Positions 18,429 to 29,860 of a stretch of DNA of 64,000 nt are shown here, one piece after another (the first letter of the stretch is position 1; each line of letters starts with the position of its first letter). The notes beneath the pieces are model-generated. The model did no database searches and was not told where the DNA came from. It was given only the letters and a program-made list of their open reading frames with translations. Source of the DNA: an uncultured Eubacteriales bacterium (GTDB lineage: Bacteria; Bacillota; Clostridia; Oscillospirales; Oscillospiraceae); NCBI GenBank assembly GCA_900319695.1, contig ONPN01000008.1, forward strand, positions 46,642 through 110,641, written 5' to 3'. The position numbers and the translations under genes were made by a program.

Positions 18429-19475
18429 TCAATTGCGCAGCTTCGGGTCAAACGCATCGCGCAGACCATTGCCGAGCAGGTTGAACGCCAGCACGATCAG
18501 GAAAATCGCGAGGGCCGGGAACAGGAGCTGATAGGGATAGGAGCGCAGGCCCGTGCGCGCGTCGGACGCGAGCGACCCGAGAGACGGCATCGGCACCGAC
18601 ACGCCGAGGCCGAGGAAGCTCAGAAAGCTCTCGGTGAAGATGGCGCTCGGGATCTGCATGGCGGCGATGATGATGATGACCGACACGCAGTTTGGGATCA
18701 TGTGTTTGCGGATGATGCGGGCGGGAGACGCGCCGATGGCCTTGGAGGCGAGGACGTATTCCTGCTCCTTGATGGAGAGGATCTGCCCGCGCACCTGCCG
18801 GGCCATGGAGACCCAGTACAGAAGGCCGAACACGATGAAGATGGACACCATGCCCGCGCCGAGCCGCGCGACCAGGCTGCTGCCGGAGGCGGCGACCCAG
18901 TCCTTGATGGCAACCGACAGCAGAATGACGATCAGCACATCCGGCAGGGAGTAGATAATATCGACCAGGCGCATCATAATCATGTCGACCTTCCCGCCGA
19001 AGTAGCCGGAGATCGAGCCGTAGACGATGCCGATGACAATGACGATGAGGGCCGAAAAGATGCCGACCAGCAGCGAGATGCGCGTACCGTAGATCACGCG
19101 GATGGCGTAGTCGCGGCCAAGCGCGTCGGTACCCATGATGTGCGGGAAGACGGACTTGCCCTTCTCCATCTGGGCCTGCTCCTTCACGCTGTATTGGAAG
19201 GGCGCGAGGTTCTGGGCCGTGACGTCCTGCTTGGTGTAGGTGTAGGGGTAGAAGTTCGGCACGATGAAGGCGATCAGGGCGATCACGACGATGACAAACA
19301 GGGAGATCATCGCGATGTTGTTCTTGCGCAGGCGGCGCAGCGCGTCTTTGGTGAAGGACACGGATTCGCGCATGGTGACCTGCTGGGCCTTCTCCTCGTC
19401 CCCGGCCTTCTCAAAGAGTGCGGGGTCGATCTGGAGGCTGATGGGGTTTTTGAAGCTTTTCTTTGTCTCAGACAT
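18429..19475 (-). CDS. oppC: Oligopeptide ABC transporter permease OppC
   Basis: Permease of 348 residues with a cytoplasmic N-terminal extension, an N-terminal membrane helix (about 60-80), and the BPD_transp_1 core of five further helices. The coupling-helix motif lies in EYVLASKAIGASPARIIRKHMIPN. A long periplasmic-side loop after the first helix is typical of OppC or DppC. It is 13 bases downstream of oppB. Confidence 0.93.
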   Translation of the reverse strand: MSETKKSFKNPISLQIDPALFEKAGDEEKAQQVTMRESVSFTKDALRRLRKNNIAMISLFVIVVIALIAFIVPNFYPYTYTKQDVTAQNLAPFQYSVKEQAQMEKGKSVFPHIMGTDALGRDYAIRVIYGTRISLLVGIFSALIVIVIGIVYGSISGYFGGKVDMIMMRLVDIIYSLPDVLIVILLSVAIKDWVAASGSSLVARLGAGMVSIFIVFGLLYWVSMARQVRGQILSIKEQEYVLASKAIGASPARIIRKHMIPNCVSVIIIIAAMQIPSAIFTESFLSFLGLGVSVPMPSLGSLASDARTGLRSYPYQLLFPALAIFLIVLAFNLLGNGLRDAFDPKLRN

Positions 19476-19488
19476 GTCGTTTCCTCCG

Positions 19489-20415
19489 TCAGCTCAGGTC
19501 GATGCGGGGGTCTACCACTTTATACAGGATATCCCCGATAAAGTTCATCAGGATGATCATCGTGGCGAGGAAGATGGTCACGCCCATGATCATCATATAG
19601 TCGGTGCGCAGCATACTGTTGGTGAAAAGCCTGCCGAGCCCCGGCACGGAGAAGATGTTCTCCACCACCATGGAGCCCGTCAGGATGTAAGCCATCATCG
19701 GGCCTGCATAGGTGATGACCGGGGTCAGCGTGTTTTTGAGCGCGTGCTTGAAGATGACCCTGCTGTTCTTCACGCCCTTGGCCCGCGCCGTGCGGATATA
19801 GTCCTGCCCCAGCACGTCCAGCATGGAGGAGCGCTGCAGTCTGGTGGTGTAAGCCATGGGGTACAGGCTCAGCGAGATGATGGGCAGGATCAGGCCGCCC
19901 GGCTGGTTGCCGAGGGACGGCAGCCACCCGAGCTTCAGGGAGAAGATCAGCAGCAGGATCGTCGCCATGACGAAGGACGGCATGGAGACGAGGGCGGTCG
20001 TCGCGACCTGGATGAACTTGTCCAGCGGCCCTCCCCTTCGGAGGGCGGCAATTGACCCGAGGATCACCCCCAGAACCAGGGCGAGCACGCCCGCTGTGAA
20101 GCCGATGCGCGCGGAGTACTTGAAGCCGCCGATGATGAGCTCCATCACCGTGTTGCCGACCCAGCCCGTGGACAGGCCGAAGTCGCCGTGCAGGATGTTC
20201 TTGAGGTAATTCAAAAACTGGATGGGCACGGGCTTGTCAAAGCCGTACTTGGCTTCCAGCGCCGCGATGACGGTGTCACTCTTCGCCTTTTCGGAGCTGA
20301 AGGGGCTGGCCGGGATCGCGTGCATGACGAAAAAGGTGATCGCCACAACCAGAAAGATCGTCAGCAGCGCCATGAACAGACGCTTGATCAGATAAGAAAG
20401 AAACTTCGCGTTCAT
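19489..20415 (-). CDS. oppB: Oligopeptide ABC transporter permease OppB
   Basis: Permease of 308 residues, first gene of the operon. ATG at 20415 follows GGGAGG and opens MNAKFLSYLIKRLFMALLTI, a normal OppB N-terminal membrane anchor. The coupling-helix segment DYIRTARAKGVKNSRVIFKHALKN and the C-terminal GRLFTNSM are characteristic. With OppC it forms the translocation path. No terminator was seen between typA and this gene, so read-through from typA is possible. Confidence 0.93.
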   Translation of the reverse strand: MNAKFLSYLIKRLFMALLTIFLVVAITFFVMHAIPASPFSSEKAKSDTVIAALEAKYGFDKPVPIQFLNYLKNILHGDFGLSTGWVGNTVMELIIGGFKYSARIGFTAGVLALVLGVILGSIAALRRGGPLDKFIQVATTALVSMPSFVMATILLLIFSLKLGWLPSLGNQPGGLILPIISLSLYPMAYTTRLQRSSMLDVLGQDYIRTARAKGVKNSRVIFKHALKNTLTPVITYAGPMMAYILTGSMVVENIFSVPGLGRLFTNSMLRTDYMMIMGVTIFLATMIILMNFIGDILYKVVDPRIDLS

Positions 20416-20512
20416 GATTTCCTCCCGATTTGATGGAAGCTCCGCCGCCGCGAGGGTGCACACGGACGAAACTCATTATTATCTCAATGTGTAAAGACGC
20501 AGTCGGCTGCTT

Positions 20513-22333
<1,821 letters not shown>

Positions 22334-22388
22334 GAAGCAATACTCCCTTACTTTATCCATACTTTATTACATATCAAGACAAAGATAA

Positions 22389-22417
22389 ATTTTATCACCG
22401 CTTTTTGCGTTTTGCAA
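22389..22417 (-). promoter_or_regulatory. Promoter of typA
   Basis: On the minus strand, TTGCAA (22417-22412) and TAAAAT (22394-22389) with a 17-base spacer, about 55 bases before the typA start. Confidence 0.65.
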
Positions 22418-22460
22418 GGATTTCTTTGCGTTATGATTGCAATTATCGCGCCGCCCGCTG

Positions 22461-22489
22461 TTGAAATCCGTTTCAGACCATGTTACAAT
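22461..22489 (+). promoter_or_regulatory. Promoter of the membrane protein at 22530
   Basis: TTGAAA (22461-22466) and TACAAT (22484-22489) with a 17-base spacer. It may drive the downstream yfbR and UPF0291 genes too. Confidence 0.7.
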
Positions 22490-22529
22490 ACAGTGCTATG
22501 ACATTTCGGCCGAACCGGAGGATCGCCGT

Positions 22530-24440
22530 ATGGGCTCTCTTTTGCTGTTCTATCTGATCTGCGCGCTGCTGCTCTCCGCCGGCTGCGTCTTTGCCGCCGC
22601 GCGCTTTGAGCTGCGGTACGAGGAAGCGCTGCCCATCTCCCTCACGGCGCTCATGCTGCTGCTCTTCCTGTTCGGGGCGGCGGGGCTGCTTGAGGCCGGG
22701 GTCTGGGCGATCTGTCTTCTGGCGCTTTTGCTGTACGCGGCGTCGTTCAGGCTCGCGGCCGGGAAGCTGAAAGCGCTCGCCGGGAAGGTCTTCACGCCCG
22801 CGGCGCTCCTGTTTCTGCTGACGCTGGCCGGACTCTTCTATATCAATTATGGCCGCGAAGTCCGGCGCATAGACGAGATGACCCACTGGGCGGACACGGT
22901 CAAGGCCATGTACTATACGGGGCTGCTGCCCTCGGCCGGGGCGGCCGCGACTGCGTTTCCCGCCTATCCCCCCGGCATGGCCCTGCCGGAATACCTGTTT
23001 CTGCGCCTGTACGCCCTTATTGGCAGAGACGCGGGTTACACCGAATGGGTGATGTACGCCGCCTATCAGAGCTTTCTGCTCGCCTTTTTCTTTCCCTTCC
23101 TCCGCGGACTGGACTTTAAAAAGCCCCTGCGCCTGATCCTCGCGGCGGCGATGGTGCTGATGTGCCCGCTGATGATGGACGCGAGTGAGCCGTACTGCTC
23201 TCTCTACATCGACCCCTTTCTCTGCGCCGCCCTCGGAGGCGGACTGGCGGCGGTGTTCACCGAGACGGATAAGGACAGGCCGCGCTATGATCTCTATGTC
23301 TACAGCGCCTGCGCGTTTCTGGTGCTGGCCAAGCCCGCCGGACTGCTGTTTTCCTTCTTTCTGGCGGCGGCCTACGCGGCGGAGATGCTGCTGCGAAACG
23401 GGAAAAACCGGGGCCGGAGGCTCGCCCTTGCGGCGGGGTCGGTGCTTGTCCCGCTCGGGGTGTGGACGCTGCGCAAGTCCATTGACGGTGTGACGCAGAG
23501 CTTTTCCAGCAAGGAGGGAGCGGTGGATCTGCGCCTGGCCCTGCGCTATGCCCTGCACAGAGAGGGCGAGAGCTGGCAGCAGATCGTGCACGACGATTAC
23601 TACCGCCGTCTGCTGACCGACACGGTGCGGATCAAGGGCTTCGCCTGCCCGTACTGGCTGCTGCTGCTCGTCTCGATCGCGGCGCTGTACACGTTGATCC
23701 GGCTGACAGACCGGCGCAGGGGCCATCTTCGCGCGGCTCGAAGGCTCGTGCTCCCGGCGCTCGCGGTCATGGCGGCGAGCTACTATATCAGCCTCTGCTA
23801 CGTCTACATCTTCAAATTCGGCTGGTGGGAAGCCGTCGTCCTCGCCCAGTTTGACCGCTACGTCGGCATCCTGCTCTATGCGGTCTATACGGCGGCGCTG
23901 CTGGCCTTTGTGCGCTTCTTCACCGAGACGGACCAGAGCGTCGGCTCGGTCTGCGCAGCGCTCGCGGTGTTCGCGCTGCTCTCCCCCTTCGGGCGGGCGC
24001 TGGACGTGGCGCGGCGCACGGATATTGCCGTACAGGACCCTGTCTATACGGAGTACCGCGCTCTGGTTAAGGAGCTTGACCGCCTCTCGGACGGACAGCC
24101 CGTGCGGCTGTGCCGGGTCAGCCAGGGCGATACCGGGGGCAGCTCCACCGGTGTGTGCTATCTCCTGCGCCCTCATACCACCGTCCCGACGGGAGAGTGG
24201 TTCCTTGGCCCCGCGCCCGAGATGCCCTGGGCGGACGCCTTTGCCGACCGCGAGCTCTCCGCGGAGGACTGGATGCGGGAGCTGCGGGAAGGCTACGACT
24301 ATCTCTATCTGGAACATATCGACGACTACTTCCTCGAACACTACGCCGGGCTCTTCGCTCCGGGCTCCGAGCCCACGGAGAAAGGGCTCTACCGCGTCGG
24401 GGAACAGCTTACAATAATAGAAACGGAAGGATTTATATGA
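22530..24440 (+). CDS. Polytopic membrane protein, GT-C glycosyltransferase-like
   Basis: A 636-residue protein with roughly twelve to thirteen hydrophobic segments and a soluble C-terminal region (about the last 130 residues). ATG at 22530 follows GGAGG. The first long external loop contains RRIDEMTHWADTVKAMYYTG, an acidic pair in the position where GT-C lipid-sugar transferases carry their catalytic aspartate, followed by a YPPGMALPEYL segment. These features suggest transfer of sugar from a lipid-linked donor at the cell surface, but no donor or acceptor can be named. Its stop overlaps yfbR (ATGA). Confidence 0.7.
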   Translation: MGSLLLFYLICALLLSAGCVFAAARFELRYEEALPISLTALMLLLFLFGAAGLLEAGVWAICLLALLLYAASFRLAAGKLKALAGKVFTPAALLFLLTLAGLFYINYGREVRRIDEMTHWADTVKAMYYTGLLPSAGAAATAFPAYPPGMALPEYLFLRLYALIGRDAGYTEWVMYAAYQSFLLAFFFPFLRGLDFKKPLRLILAAAMVLMCPLMMDASEPYCSLYIDPFLCAALGGGLAAVFTETDKDRPRYDLYVYSACAFLVLAKPAGLLFSFFLAAAYAAEMLLRNGKNRGRRLALAAGSVLVPLGVWTLRKSIDGVTQSFSSKEGAVDLRLALRYALHREGESWQQIVHDDYYRRLLTDTVRIKGFACPYWLLLLVSIAALYTLIRLTDRRRGHLRAARRLVLPALAVMAASYYISLCYVYIFKFGWWEAVVLAQFDRYVGILLYAVYTAALLAFVRFFTETDQSVGSVCAALAVFALLSPFGRALDVARRTDIAVQDPVYTEYRALVKELDRLSDGQPVRLCRVSQGDTGGSSTGVCYLLRPHTTVPTGEWFLGPAPEMPWADAFADRELSAEDWMRELREGYDYLYLEHIDDYFLEHYAGLFAPGSEPTEKGLYRVGEQLTIIETEGFI

Positions 24441-25027
24441 GTTACAACTTTTTTGCCTATCTCTCACGCATGCGCTATATCGAGCGCTGGAGCCTTATGC
24501 GCAACGCCCTGCCCGAGAACATCCAGGAGCACAGCCACATGGTCGCGGTCATCGCCCACGCCCTGGGCGTCATCCGGCGCGACGTGATGCAGGTGCCCTG
24601 CGATCCCGAGGAATACGCCGCTGTGGCCCTCTACCACGACTGCTCCGAGATTTTGACCGGCGATCTGCCGACCCCCATCAAATATCACAGCGCGCAGATC
24701 AAGGGCGCTTACCGCGAGGTGGAGCGTCTGGCCAGTGAAAAGCTGCTCAACACCCTGCCGGACGAGCTGCGCGGCGCCTTTGAGCCGTACCTCGACGGCG
24801 GGGCCGCCAAACGCTGCCGTGATTTGGTCAAGGCGGCGGACAAGCTGTCGGCCTATATCAAGTGCATTGAAGAGCGCAAGGCCGGCAACAGCGACTTTAT
24901 TTCCGCCGAGCGGCAGACCCGCCAGGCCCTGGAGGACTACCATCTGCCGGAGGTGGACTACTTCCTGCTGTACTTTATCCCAGCCTTTGAGCTGACCCTT
25001 GACGAGCTGGGGACCATTGAGGATTAG
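24437..25027 (+). CDS. yfbR: YfbR-like HD-domain 5'-deoxynucleotidase
   Basis: HD-superfamily phosphohydrolase of 196 residues that removes phosphate from deoxynucleoside 5'-monophosphates. The family opening FFAYLSRMRYIERWSLMRN, the metal-site ENIQEHSHMVAVIAHAL (first His), YHDCSEILTGDLPTPIKY (HD pair and substrate loop) and VKAADKLSAYIKC match E. coli YfbR from end to end. It overlaps the upstream membrane protein gene by 4 bases. Its TAG stop is immediately followed by an R2 fragment. Confidence 0.92.
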   Translation: MSYNFFAYLSRMRYIERWSLMRNALPENIQEHSHMVAVIAHALGVIRRDVMQVPCDPEEYAAVALYHDCSEILTGDLPTPIKYHSAQIKGAYREVERLASEKLLNTLPDELRGAFEPYLDGGAAKRCRDLVKAADKLSAYIKCIEERKAGNSDFISAERQTRQALEDYHLPEVDYFLLYFIPAFELTLDELGTIED

Positions 25028-25046
25028 TGTGGAGTGTGGAGTTGTG
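25028..25046 (+). repeat. R2 element fragment forming the start region of the UPF0291 gene
   Basis: TGTGGAGTGTGGAGTTGTGG begins directly after the yfbR TAG and resembles one R2 arm. Its GGAG acts as a plausible ribosome-binding site and its GTG is the likely start codon of the next gene. The opposite arm is missing. Confidence 0.55.
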
Positions 25047-25259
25047 GTTAAAGAAAAGATAGACCGTATCAATGAGCTCGCGCATCTGGCAAAGGAGCGG
25101 GCCTTGACCGAAGAAGAGCTCGCCGAGCGCGACGCGCTTCGGAAAGAATACATCGCGGAGTTTCGCCGCGGGACCATCGAGCTCTTGGAGAACACCTATA
25201 TCCAGACGCCCGACGGCAAGAAACATCCTCTGCCGAGGAAGGGCAAACGTCCCGAATAA
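25044..25259 (+). CDS. UPF0291 (DUF896) family small protein
   Basis: A 71-residue protein from GTG 25044 (VVKEKIDRINELAHLAKERA). The helical hairpin, the LTEEELAERDALRKEYI segment and the C-terminal TYIQTPDGKKHPL are diagnostic of the family of B. subtilis YnzC, which has no established function. The upstream GGAG and start codon lie in an R2 fragment. It is separated from tex by repeat R1. Confidence 0.88.
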   Translation: MVKEKIDRINELAHLAKERALTEEELAERDALRKEYIAEFRRGTIELLENTYIQTPDGKKHPLPRKGKRPE

Positions 25260-25328
25260 ATCTTTTGCAGAGATACTTTTGCAGAGATACTATAGAAATG
25301 ATCGTATTCACATGAACAGTCGGAAATC

Positions 25329-25480
25329 AAATCCGTTTTTGACGTAGCTTTGCCACGTCAAAAACACCCTGAGCCGAGCTGTGCGAGGCCTCGCGCCGAC
25401 CAAACGCGGCGATCTTACGCGAGCCGCGTGCGATGAGCGCGAGTCCCTCGATTGTGAAACGTAGTTTCGCAATCGAATGA
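25329..25480 (+). repeat. Structured repeat R1, copy 2, before tex
   Basis: A 152-bp element matching 3141-3290 in inverted orientation on the map but in the same sense relative to the downstream gene. Its first stem is TTTTTGACGT/ACGTCAAAAA around loop AGCTTTGCC, where copy 1 has TTTTTGCCTC/GAGGCAAAAA, so the pairing is kept by paired changes. The end, CAATCGAATGA, is followed at once by AAAAGGAG, the tex ribosome-binding site. Confidence 0.88.
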
Positions 25481-25492
25481 AAAGGAGCAACC

Positions 25493-27649
25493 ATGGAAAG
25501 CATCAGCGAAATTCTGGCGCGGGAGCTTGACCGGCCCCTGAACCATATTGAAAATGTTATCAATCTGCTGGACGAGGGGAACACCATCCCCTTTATCGCC
25601 CGCTACCGCAAGGAGCTGCACGGCGCGATGGACGACACCGCCCTGCGCACGCTTGAGGAACGGCTTCAATATCTGCGCGGCCTCTTTGAGCGCAAGGAGA
25701 CCGTCAAAAACTCCATTGCCGAGCAGGGCAAGCTCACGGAGGAACTCGCCGCTGAAATTGACGCGGCCGAGACCCTGGCCGTATTGGAGGACCTCTATCG
25801 GCCCTACAAGCCCAAGCGCCGCACCCGTGCCACCATGGCGAAGGAGAAAGGGCTGGAGCCCCTGGCCCTTGAGCTCTTCGAGCAGCGGCCCGACAGCCCC
25901 GCGCCCGAGGTCTTGGCCGAGGCCTATGTCGACCCCGAGAAGGGCGTGGAGAGCGTGGAAGACGCTCTCGCCGGGGCGTCTGACATCATTGCGGAGAACA
26001 TCTCGGACGACGCCGCCATCCGCGCCATGCTGCGTGAGCTCATCAGCGCCCGCGGTCTCCTGCGCAGCGAGGCGGCGACGGAGGACGATTCGGTCTACCG
26101 CCTGTACTACGACTTCCGCCAGGCCCTGTCCAGATTGCAGGGGCACCAGATCCTCGCCGTCAACCGCGGGGAGAAGGAGGGCTTTTTGAAGGTTTCGATC
26201 GAGCTTGACAGGGACGCTGCCCTCCAGCGCGTGCGCCGCGCCGTCATCAAGCCGGGCAGTCCCGCCATGGCCTTTGTGCGCGCGGCGGCGGACGACGCCT
26301 ATGACCGCCTGATCTTCCCCTCGATGGAGCGGGAGACCAGAAACGCCCTCACCGAGACGGCCAACGACGGTGCGATCAAAATGTTCGGCCTGAACTTAAA
26401 GCCCCTCCTGATGCAGCCGCCCGTGAAGGGCAAGGTCACGATGGGCCTCGACCCCGGCTATCGCAACGGCTGTAAGGTCGCGGTGGTGGACGGCACGGGC
26501 AAGGTGCTGGACACGACGGTGGTCTACCCCACCTTCTCCGAGAAGCACAAGGACGAGGCGATCCGCAAGCTCTCGGCCCTGATCCGCAAGGATGCCGTTG
26601 CCCATATCGCCATCGGCAACGGCACCGCCTCCCGCGAAACCGAGCAGATGACCGTGGAGATGATCGAGCAGCTGCACGGCGCGGTGAGCTACGCCATCGT
26701 CAACGAGGCGGGGGCGTCCGTGTACTCGGCCTCCAAGCTCGCGGCGGAGGAATTTCCCGACTATGACGTAAATCTGCGTTCGGCGGTGTCCATCGCGCGG
26801 CGCCTGCAGGACCCGCTGGCGGAGCTTGTGAAAATCGACCCCATGGCCATCGGCGTGGGCCAGTATCAGCACGACATGCCCCAGGCCAAGCTGGCCGAGA
26901 CCCTGGACGGCGTGGTGGAGGACTGCGTCAACGCCGTCGGCGTGGACGTGAACACCGCGTCCCCGGCGCTTTTGCAGCGGGTGTCCGGTCTCAACAAGAC
27001 CACCGCGAAAAACATCGTGACCTATCGCGAGGAAAACGGCATTTTCACCAGCCGCAAGACAATCAACAAGGTGCCGAAGCTCGGCCCCAAGGCCTTCCAG
27101 CAGTGCGCGGGCTTTCTGCGCGTGCCGGAGAGCAGTCAGGTTCTGGACAACACCGCCGTCCACCCGGAAAGCTACGCCGCGGCGGAGAAGCTCTTGAAGC
27201 TCTGCGGCTACACCCTCGACGACGTGAAGGCCGGAAGGCTCGCGGAGCTCAAGACCCGCGTCGGGGCTTACGGCCTTGCGAAAGCCGCTGAAGACTGCGG
27301 CGTGGGCGAGCCCACCTTAAACGATATTATCAGTGAATTGCTGAAGCCGGGCCGCGACCCGCGCGACGAGCTGCCGCCCGTCCTGCTCAGAAAGGACGTA
27401 TTGGAGATCGGCGACCTCAAGCCCGGTATGGTGCTCACCGGCACGGTGAGAAACGTCATCGACTTCGGGGCCTTTGTGGACATCGGCGTCCATCAGGACG
27501 GCCTGGTTCACGTCTCCCAGATCAGCAATAAGTTCATCCGCCACCCGAGCGAGGTTCTGGCCGTGGGCGATATTGTCAAGGTCGTCGTGCTCGATGTGGA
27601 CGAAAAGAAAAAGCGGATTTCTCTTTCTATCAAACAAGTGAAGGAGTAA
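25493..27649 (+). CDS. tex: Tex family S1 RNA-binding transcription accessory protein
   Basis: A 718-residue protein with the full Tex architecture: N-terminal helix-turn-helix-like domain, a YqgF/RNase H-like domain starting near GLDPGYRNGCKVAVVDG, a helix-hairpin-helix region (VNTASPALLQRVSGLNKTTA), and a C-terminal S1 domain from about residue 640 (GMVLTGTVRNVIDFGAFVDI). Tex proteins bind nucleic acid and RNA polymerase and affect transcription and stress responses. ATG follows AAAAGGAG. The 5' untranslated region consists of repeat R1. Confidence 0.95.
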   Translation: MESISEILARELDRPLNHIENVINLLDEGNTIPFIARYRKELHGAMDDTALRTLEERLQYLRGLFERKETVKNSIAEQGKLTEELAAEIDAAETLAVLEDLYRPYKPKRRTRATMAKEKGLEPLALELFEQRPDSPAPEVLAEAYVDPEKGVESVEDALAGASDIIAENISDDAAIRAMLRELISARGLLRSEAATEDDSVYRLYYDFRQALSRLQGHQILAVNRGEKEGFLKVSIELDRDAALQRVRRAVIKPGSPAMAFVRAAADDAYDRLIFPSMERETRNALTETANDGAIKMFGLNLKPLLMQPPVKGKVTMGLDPGYRNGCKVAVVDGTGKVLDTTVVYPTFSEKHKDEAIRKLSALIRKDAVAHIAIGNGTASRETEQMTVEMIEQLHGAVSYAIVNEAGASVYSASKLAAEEFPDYDVNLRSAVSIARRLQDPLAELVKIDPMAIGVGQYQHDMPQAKLAETLDGVVEDCVNAVGVDVNTASPALLQRVSGLNKTTAKNIVTYREENGIFTSRKTINKVPKLGPKAFQQCAGFLRVPESSQVLDNTAVHPESYAAAEKLLKLCGYTLDDVKAGRLAELKTRVGAYGLAKAAEDCGVGEPTLNDIISELLKPGRDPRDELPPVLLRKDVLEIGDLKPGMVLTGTVRNVIDFGAFVDIGVHQDGLVHVSQISNKFIRHPSEVLAVGDIVKVVVLDVDEKKKRISLSIKQVKE

Positions 27650-27654
27650 AAGAT

Positions 27655-29142
27655 ATGATCGACGAGAGCATTGAAAAGCTGGTAAACTACAGCGTCAAAA
27701 ACGGACTCATCGAGGAAGCCGACCGCGTCTGGGCTGAGAACACCCTGCTTGCCGCCCTGGGGCTGGACAGCTTCACGAGACCCGAGAGCATCCCGGAGAG
27801 CGACATCGAGGAAATCCTCTCTGAGCTGATCGACTATGCCGTGGAGAAGGGTCTCATCGGCGACGGCATCACCGAGAAGGATCTGTTCGACTCGAAGCTC
27901 ATGGGCCTGCTGACCCCTCGCCCCTCCGAGGTGATCGCGCGCTTCAATAAGCTCTACGCGGAGAGCCCCGAGAAGGCCACCGATTTTTACTACGCCCTCA
28001 GCCGCGCGAGCGACTATATCCGCAGCTACCGTGTGGCGAAGGATCTCAAGTGGAAGAGTGCCACCGAGTACGGCGAGCTTGACATCACGGTCAACCTCTC
28101 CAAGCCCGAGAAGGACCCCAAGGCCATCGCCGCCGCCGGAAAGGCCAAGGCCAGCGGCTATCCCAAGTGCCTGCTGTGCCGCGAGGCCGAGGGCTACGCG
28201 GGCCGTCTCGACTATCCGGGCAGGGCCAACCACCGCCTCATCCCGATGAAGCTCAACGGCGAGGACTTCTGCCTCCAGTACTCCCCCTATGTCTACTACA
28301 ACGAGCACTGCATCGTGCTCAACAGCCGCCATGTACCCATGAAGATCGACCGGGCCGCTTTCAACAAGCTGCTCGACTTCGTCGATCTCTTCCCGCACTA
28401 CTTCCTCGGCAGCAACGCCGATCTGCCTATCGTGGGCGGCTCCATCCTCAGCCACGACCATTTTCAGGGCGGGCACTACGACTTTGCCATGGCGAAAGCC
28501 GGGATCGAGACGGAGCTGCGCTTCTCCGGCTTTGAGGACGTGCAGGCCGGGATCGTCAAGTGGCCTATGTCCGTCATCCGTCTGCGCGCCGCTGACAAGG
28601 TGCGCGTCGCGGAGCTGGCGGAAAAGATTCTGAAAGCCTGGCGCGCCTACTCCGACCCGAGCGTCACGGTCTTTGCCGAGACCGACGGCGAGCCCCACAA
28701 CACCATCACGCCCATCGCGAGACGCCGCAGCGCGGACTTTGAGATGGATCTGGTGCTGCGCAACAACCTCACCACTGAGGAATACCCCCTCGGCCTCTTC
28801 CACCCGCATCAGGAGCTGCACCACATCAAGAAAGAGAACATCGGCCTCATTGAGGTCATGGGTCTGGCGGTGCTGCCGGCCCGTCTCAAGGCGGAGCTCA
28901 GGGAGCTGGAGGAAATCCTCGTCTCCGGCGGCGACGTTTCCAAAAGCGAGAGCTGCGCTAAACACGCCGAGTGGGTCGAAGAGCTCAAGACCCGCTATAC
29001 CTTTACCGCCGAGAACACCGAGTCCATTCTCCGTCAGGAGGTCGGCGTGGTGTTTATGAAGGTGCTGGAGCACGCTGGCGTCTTCAAGCGCGACGAGGCC
29101 GGTCGCGCCGCCTTCCTGCGCTTTGCGGAAAGTGTGAAATGA
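27655..29142 (+). CDS. galT: UDP-glucose-hexose-1-phosphate uridylyltransferase, class II
   Basis: Leloir-pathway enzyme exchanging UMP between UDP-glucose and galactose-1-phosphate, 495 residues. It belongs to the Firmicutes class II GalT family (longer N-terminus, MIDESIEKLVNYSVKNGLI), with KCLLCREAEGYAGRLDYPGR, the active-site region GGSILSHDHFQGGHYDF and the C-terminal LFHPHQELHHIKKENIGLIEVMG. It starts five bases after the tex stop. No galK or galE is in view. An alpha-galactosidase at 38597 could provide galactose, though it is not in the same operon. Confidence 0.94.
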   Translation: MIDESIEKLVNYSVKNGLIEEADRVWAENTLLAALGLDSFTRPESIPESDIEEILSELIDYAVEKGLIGDGITEKDLFDSKLMGLLTPRPSEVIARFNKLYAESPEKATDFYYALSRASDYIRSYRVAKDLKWKSATEYGELDITVNLSKPEKDPKAIAAAGKAKASGYPKCLLCREAEGYAGRLDYPGRANHRLIPMKLNGEDFCLQYSPYVYYNEHCIVLNSRHVPMKIDRAAFNKLLDFVDLFPHYFLGSNADLPIVGGSILSHDHFQGGHYDFAMAKAGIETELRFSGFEDVQAGIVKWPMSVIRLRAADKVRVAELAEKILKAWRAYSDPSVTVFAETDGEPHNTITPIARRRSADFEMDLVLRNNLTTEEYPLGLFHPHQELHHIKKENIGLIEVMGLAVLPARLKAELRELEEILVSGGDVSKSESCAKHAEWVEELKTRYTFTAENTESILRQEVGVVFMKVLEHAGVFKRDEAGRAAFLRFAESVK

Positions 29143-29161
29143 GGAGAAGCGCCTGCAAAGT

Positions 29162-29860
29162 ATGAAGCGAGAGACAGTCAAACAGGCGTTTATCACCTCC
29201 ATCCCCGTCATGGCGGGCTATCTGGTGCTCGGCATCGGCTTCGGCATCCTGCTGCGCGACGCGGGCTACGGCGTGCCCTGGGCCTTCTGCATGAGTCTGC
29301 TGATCTACGGCGGCTCGATGCAGTATGTCGGGGTCGGGCTGATCGCGGGCGCGGCGTCGGTGCTCACGACCGCGCTCACCACGCTGATGGTCAACGCCCG
29401 CCATCTCTTTTACAGCATCTCCATGATCGGCCGCTACAAGGACGCGGGCGCCTACAAGCCCTATCTGATCTTCGGTCTGACGGACGAGACTTACTCCCTA
29501 CTCAGCACCGGCGAAGCCCCGGCTGGCGTGGACGTAAATCTCTACCGCTTTTTGGTGACGCTGTTTAACCACTGCTACTGGATCATCGGCGGTATACTCG
29601 GAAACCTCCTGGGCGAGGTTTTGCCCTTCTCCTCAGAGGGGGTGGACTTCTCCATGACCGCGCTGTTTATAACCGCGCTGGTTGAACAGTGGCTCACCGT
29701 CAAAGAGCACCGGCCCGTGCTCGCGGGGCTGGGCTGCACGCTTTTAAGCCTGCTCATCTTCGGGCCGGAAAAGTTTCTGATCCCCGCCATGCTGCTCATT
29801 GCCCTGGCGCTCACGCTGCTGAGGCCGAGTCTTGAGCCCGGGAAGGGGGCGGTCAAATGA
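29162..29860 (+). CDS. azlC: AzlC family branched-chain amino acid exporter subunit
   Basis: A 232-residue membrane protein with about seven hydrophobic segments and the AzlC-family start (KQAFITSIPVMAGYLVLGIGFG), then LLIYGGSMQYVGVGL and NARHLFYSISMIGRYK. AzlC and AzlD together form an exporter for branched-chain amino acids or their analogues. It overlaps azlD by 4 bases and starts 19 bases after galT. Confidence 0.93.
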   Translation: MKRETVKQAFITSIPVMAGYLVLGIGFGILLRDAGYGVPWAFCMSLLIYGGSMQYVGVGLIAGAASVLTTALTTLMVNARHLFYSISMIGRYKDAGAYKPYLIFGLTDETYSLLSTGEAPAGVDVNLYRFLVTLFNHCYWIIGGILGNLLGEVLPFSSEGVDFSMTALFITALVEQWLTVKEHRPVLAGLGCTLLSLLIFGPEKFLIPAMLLIALALTLLRPSLEPGKGAVK

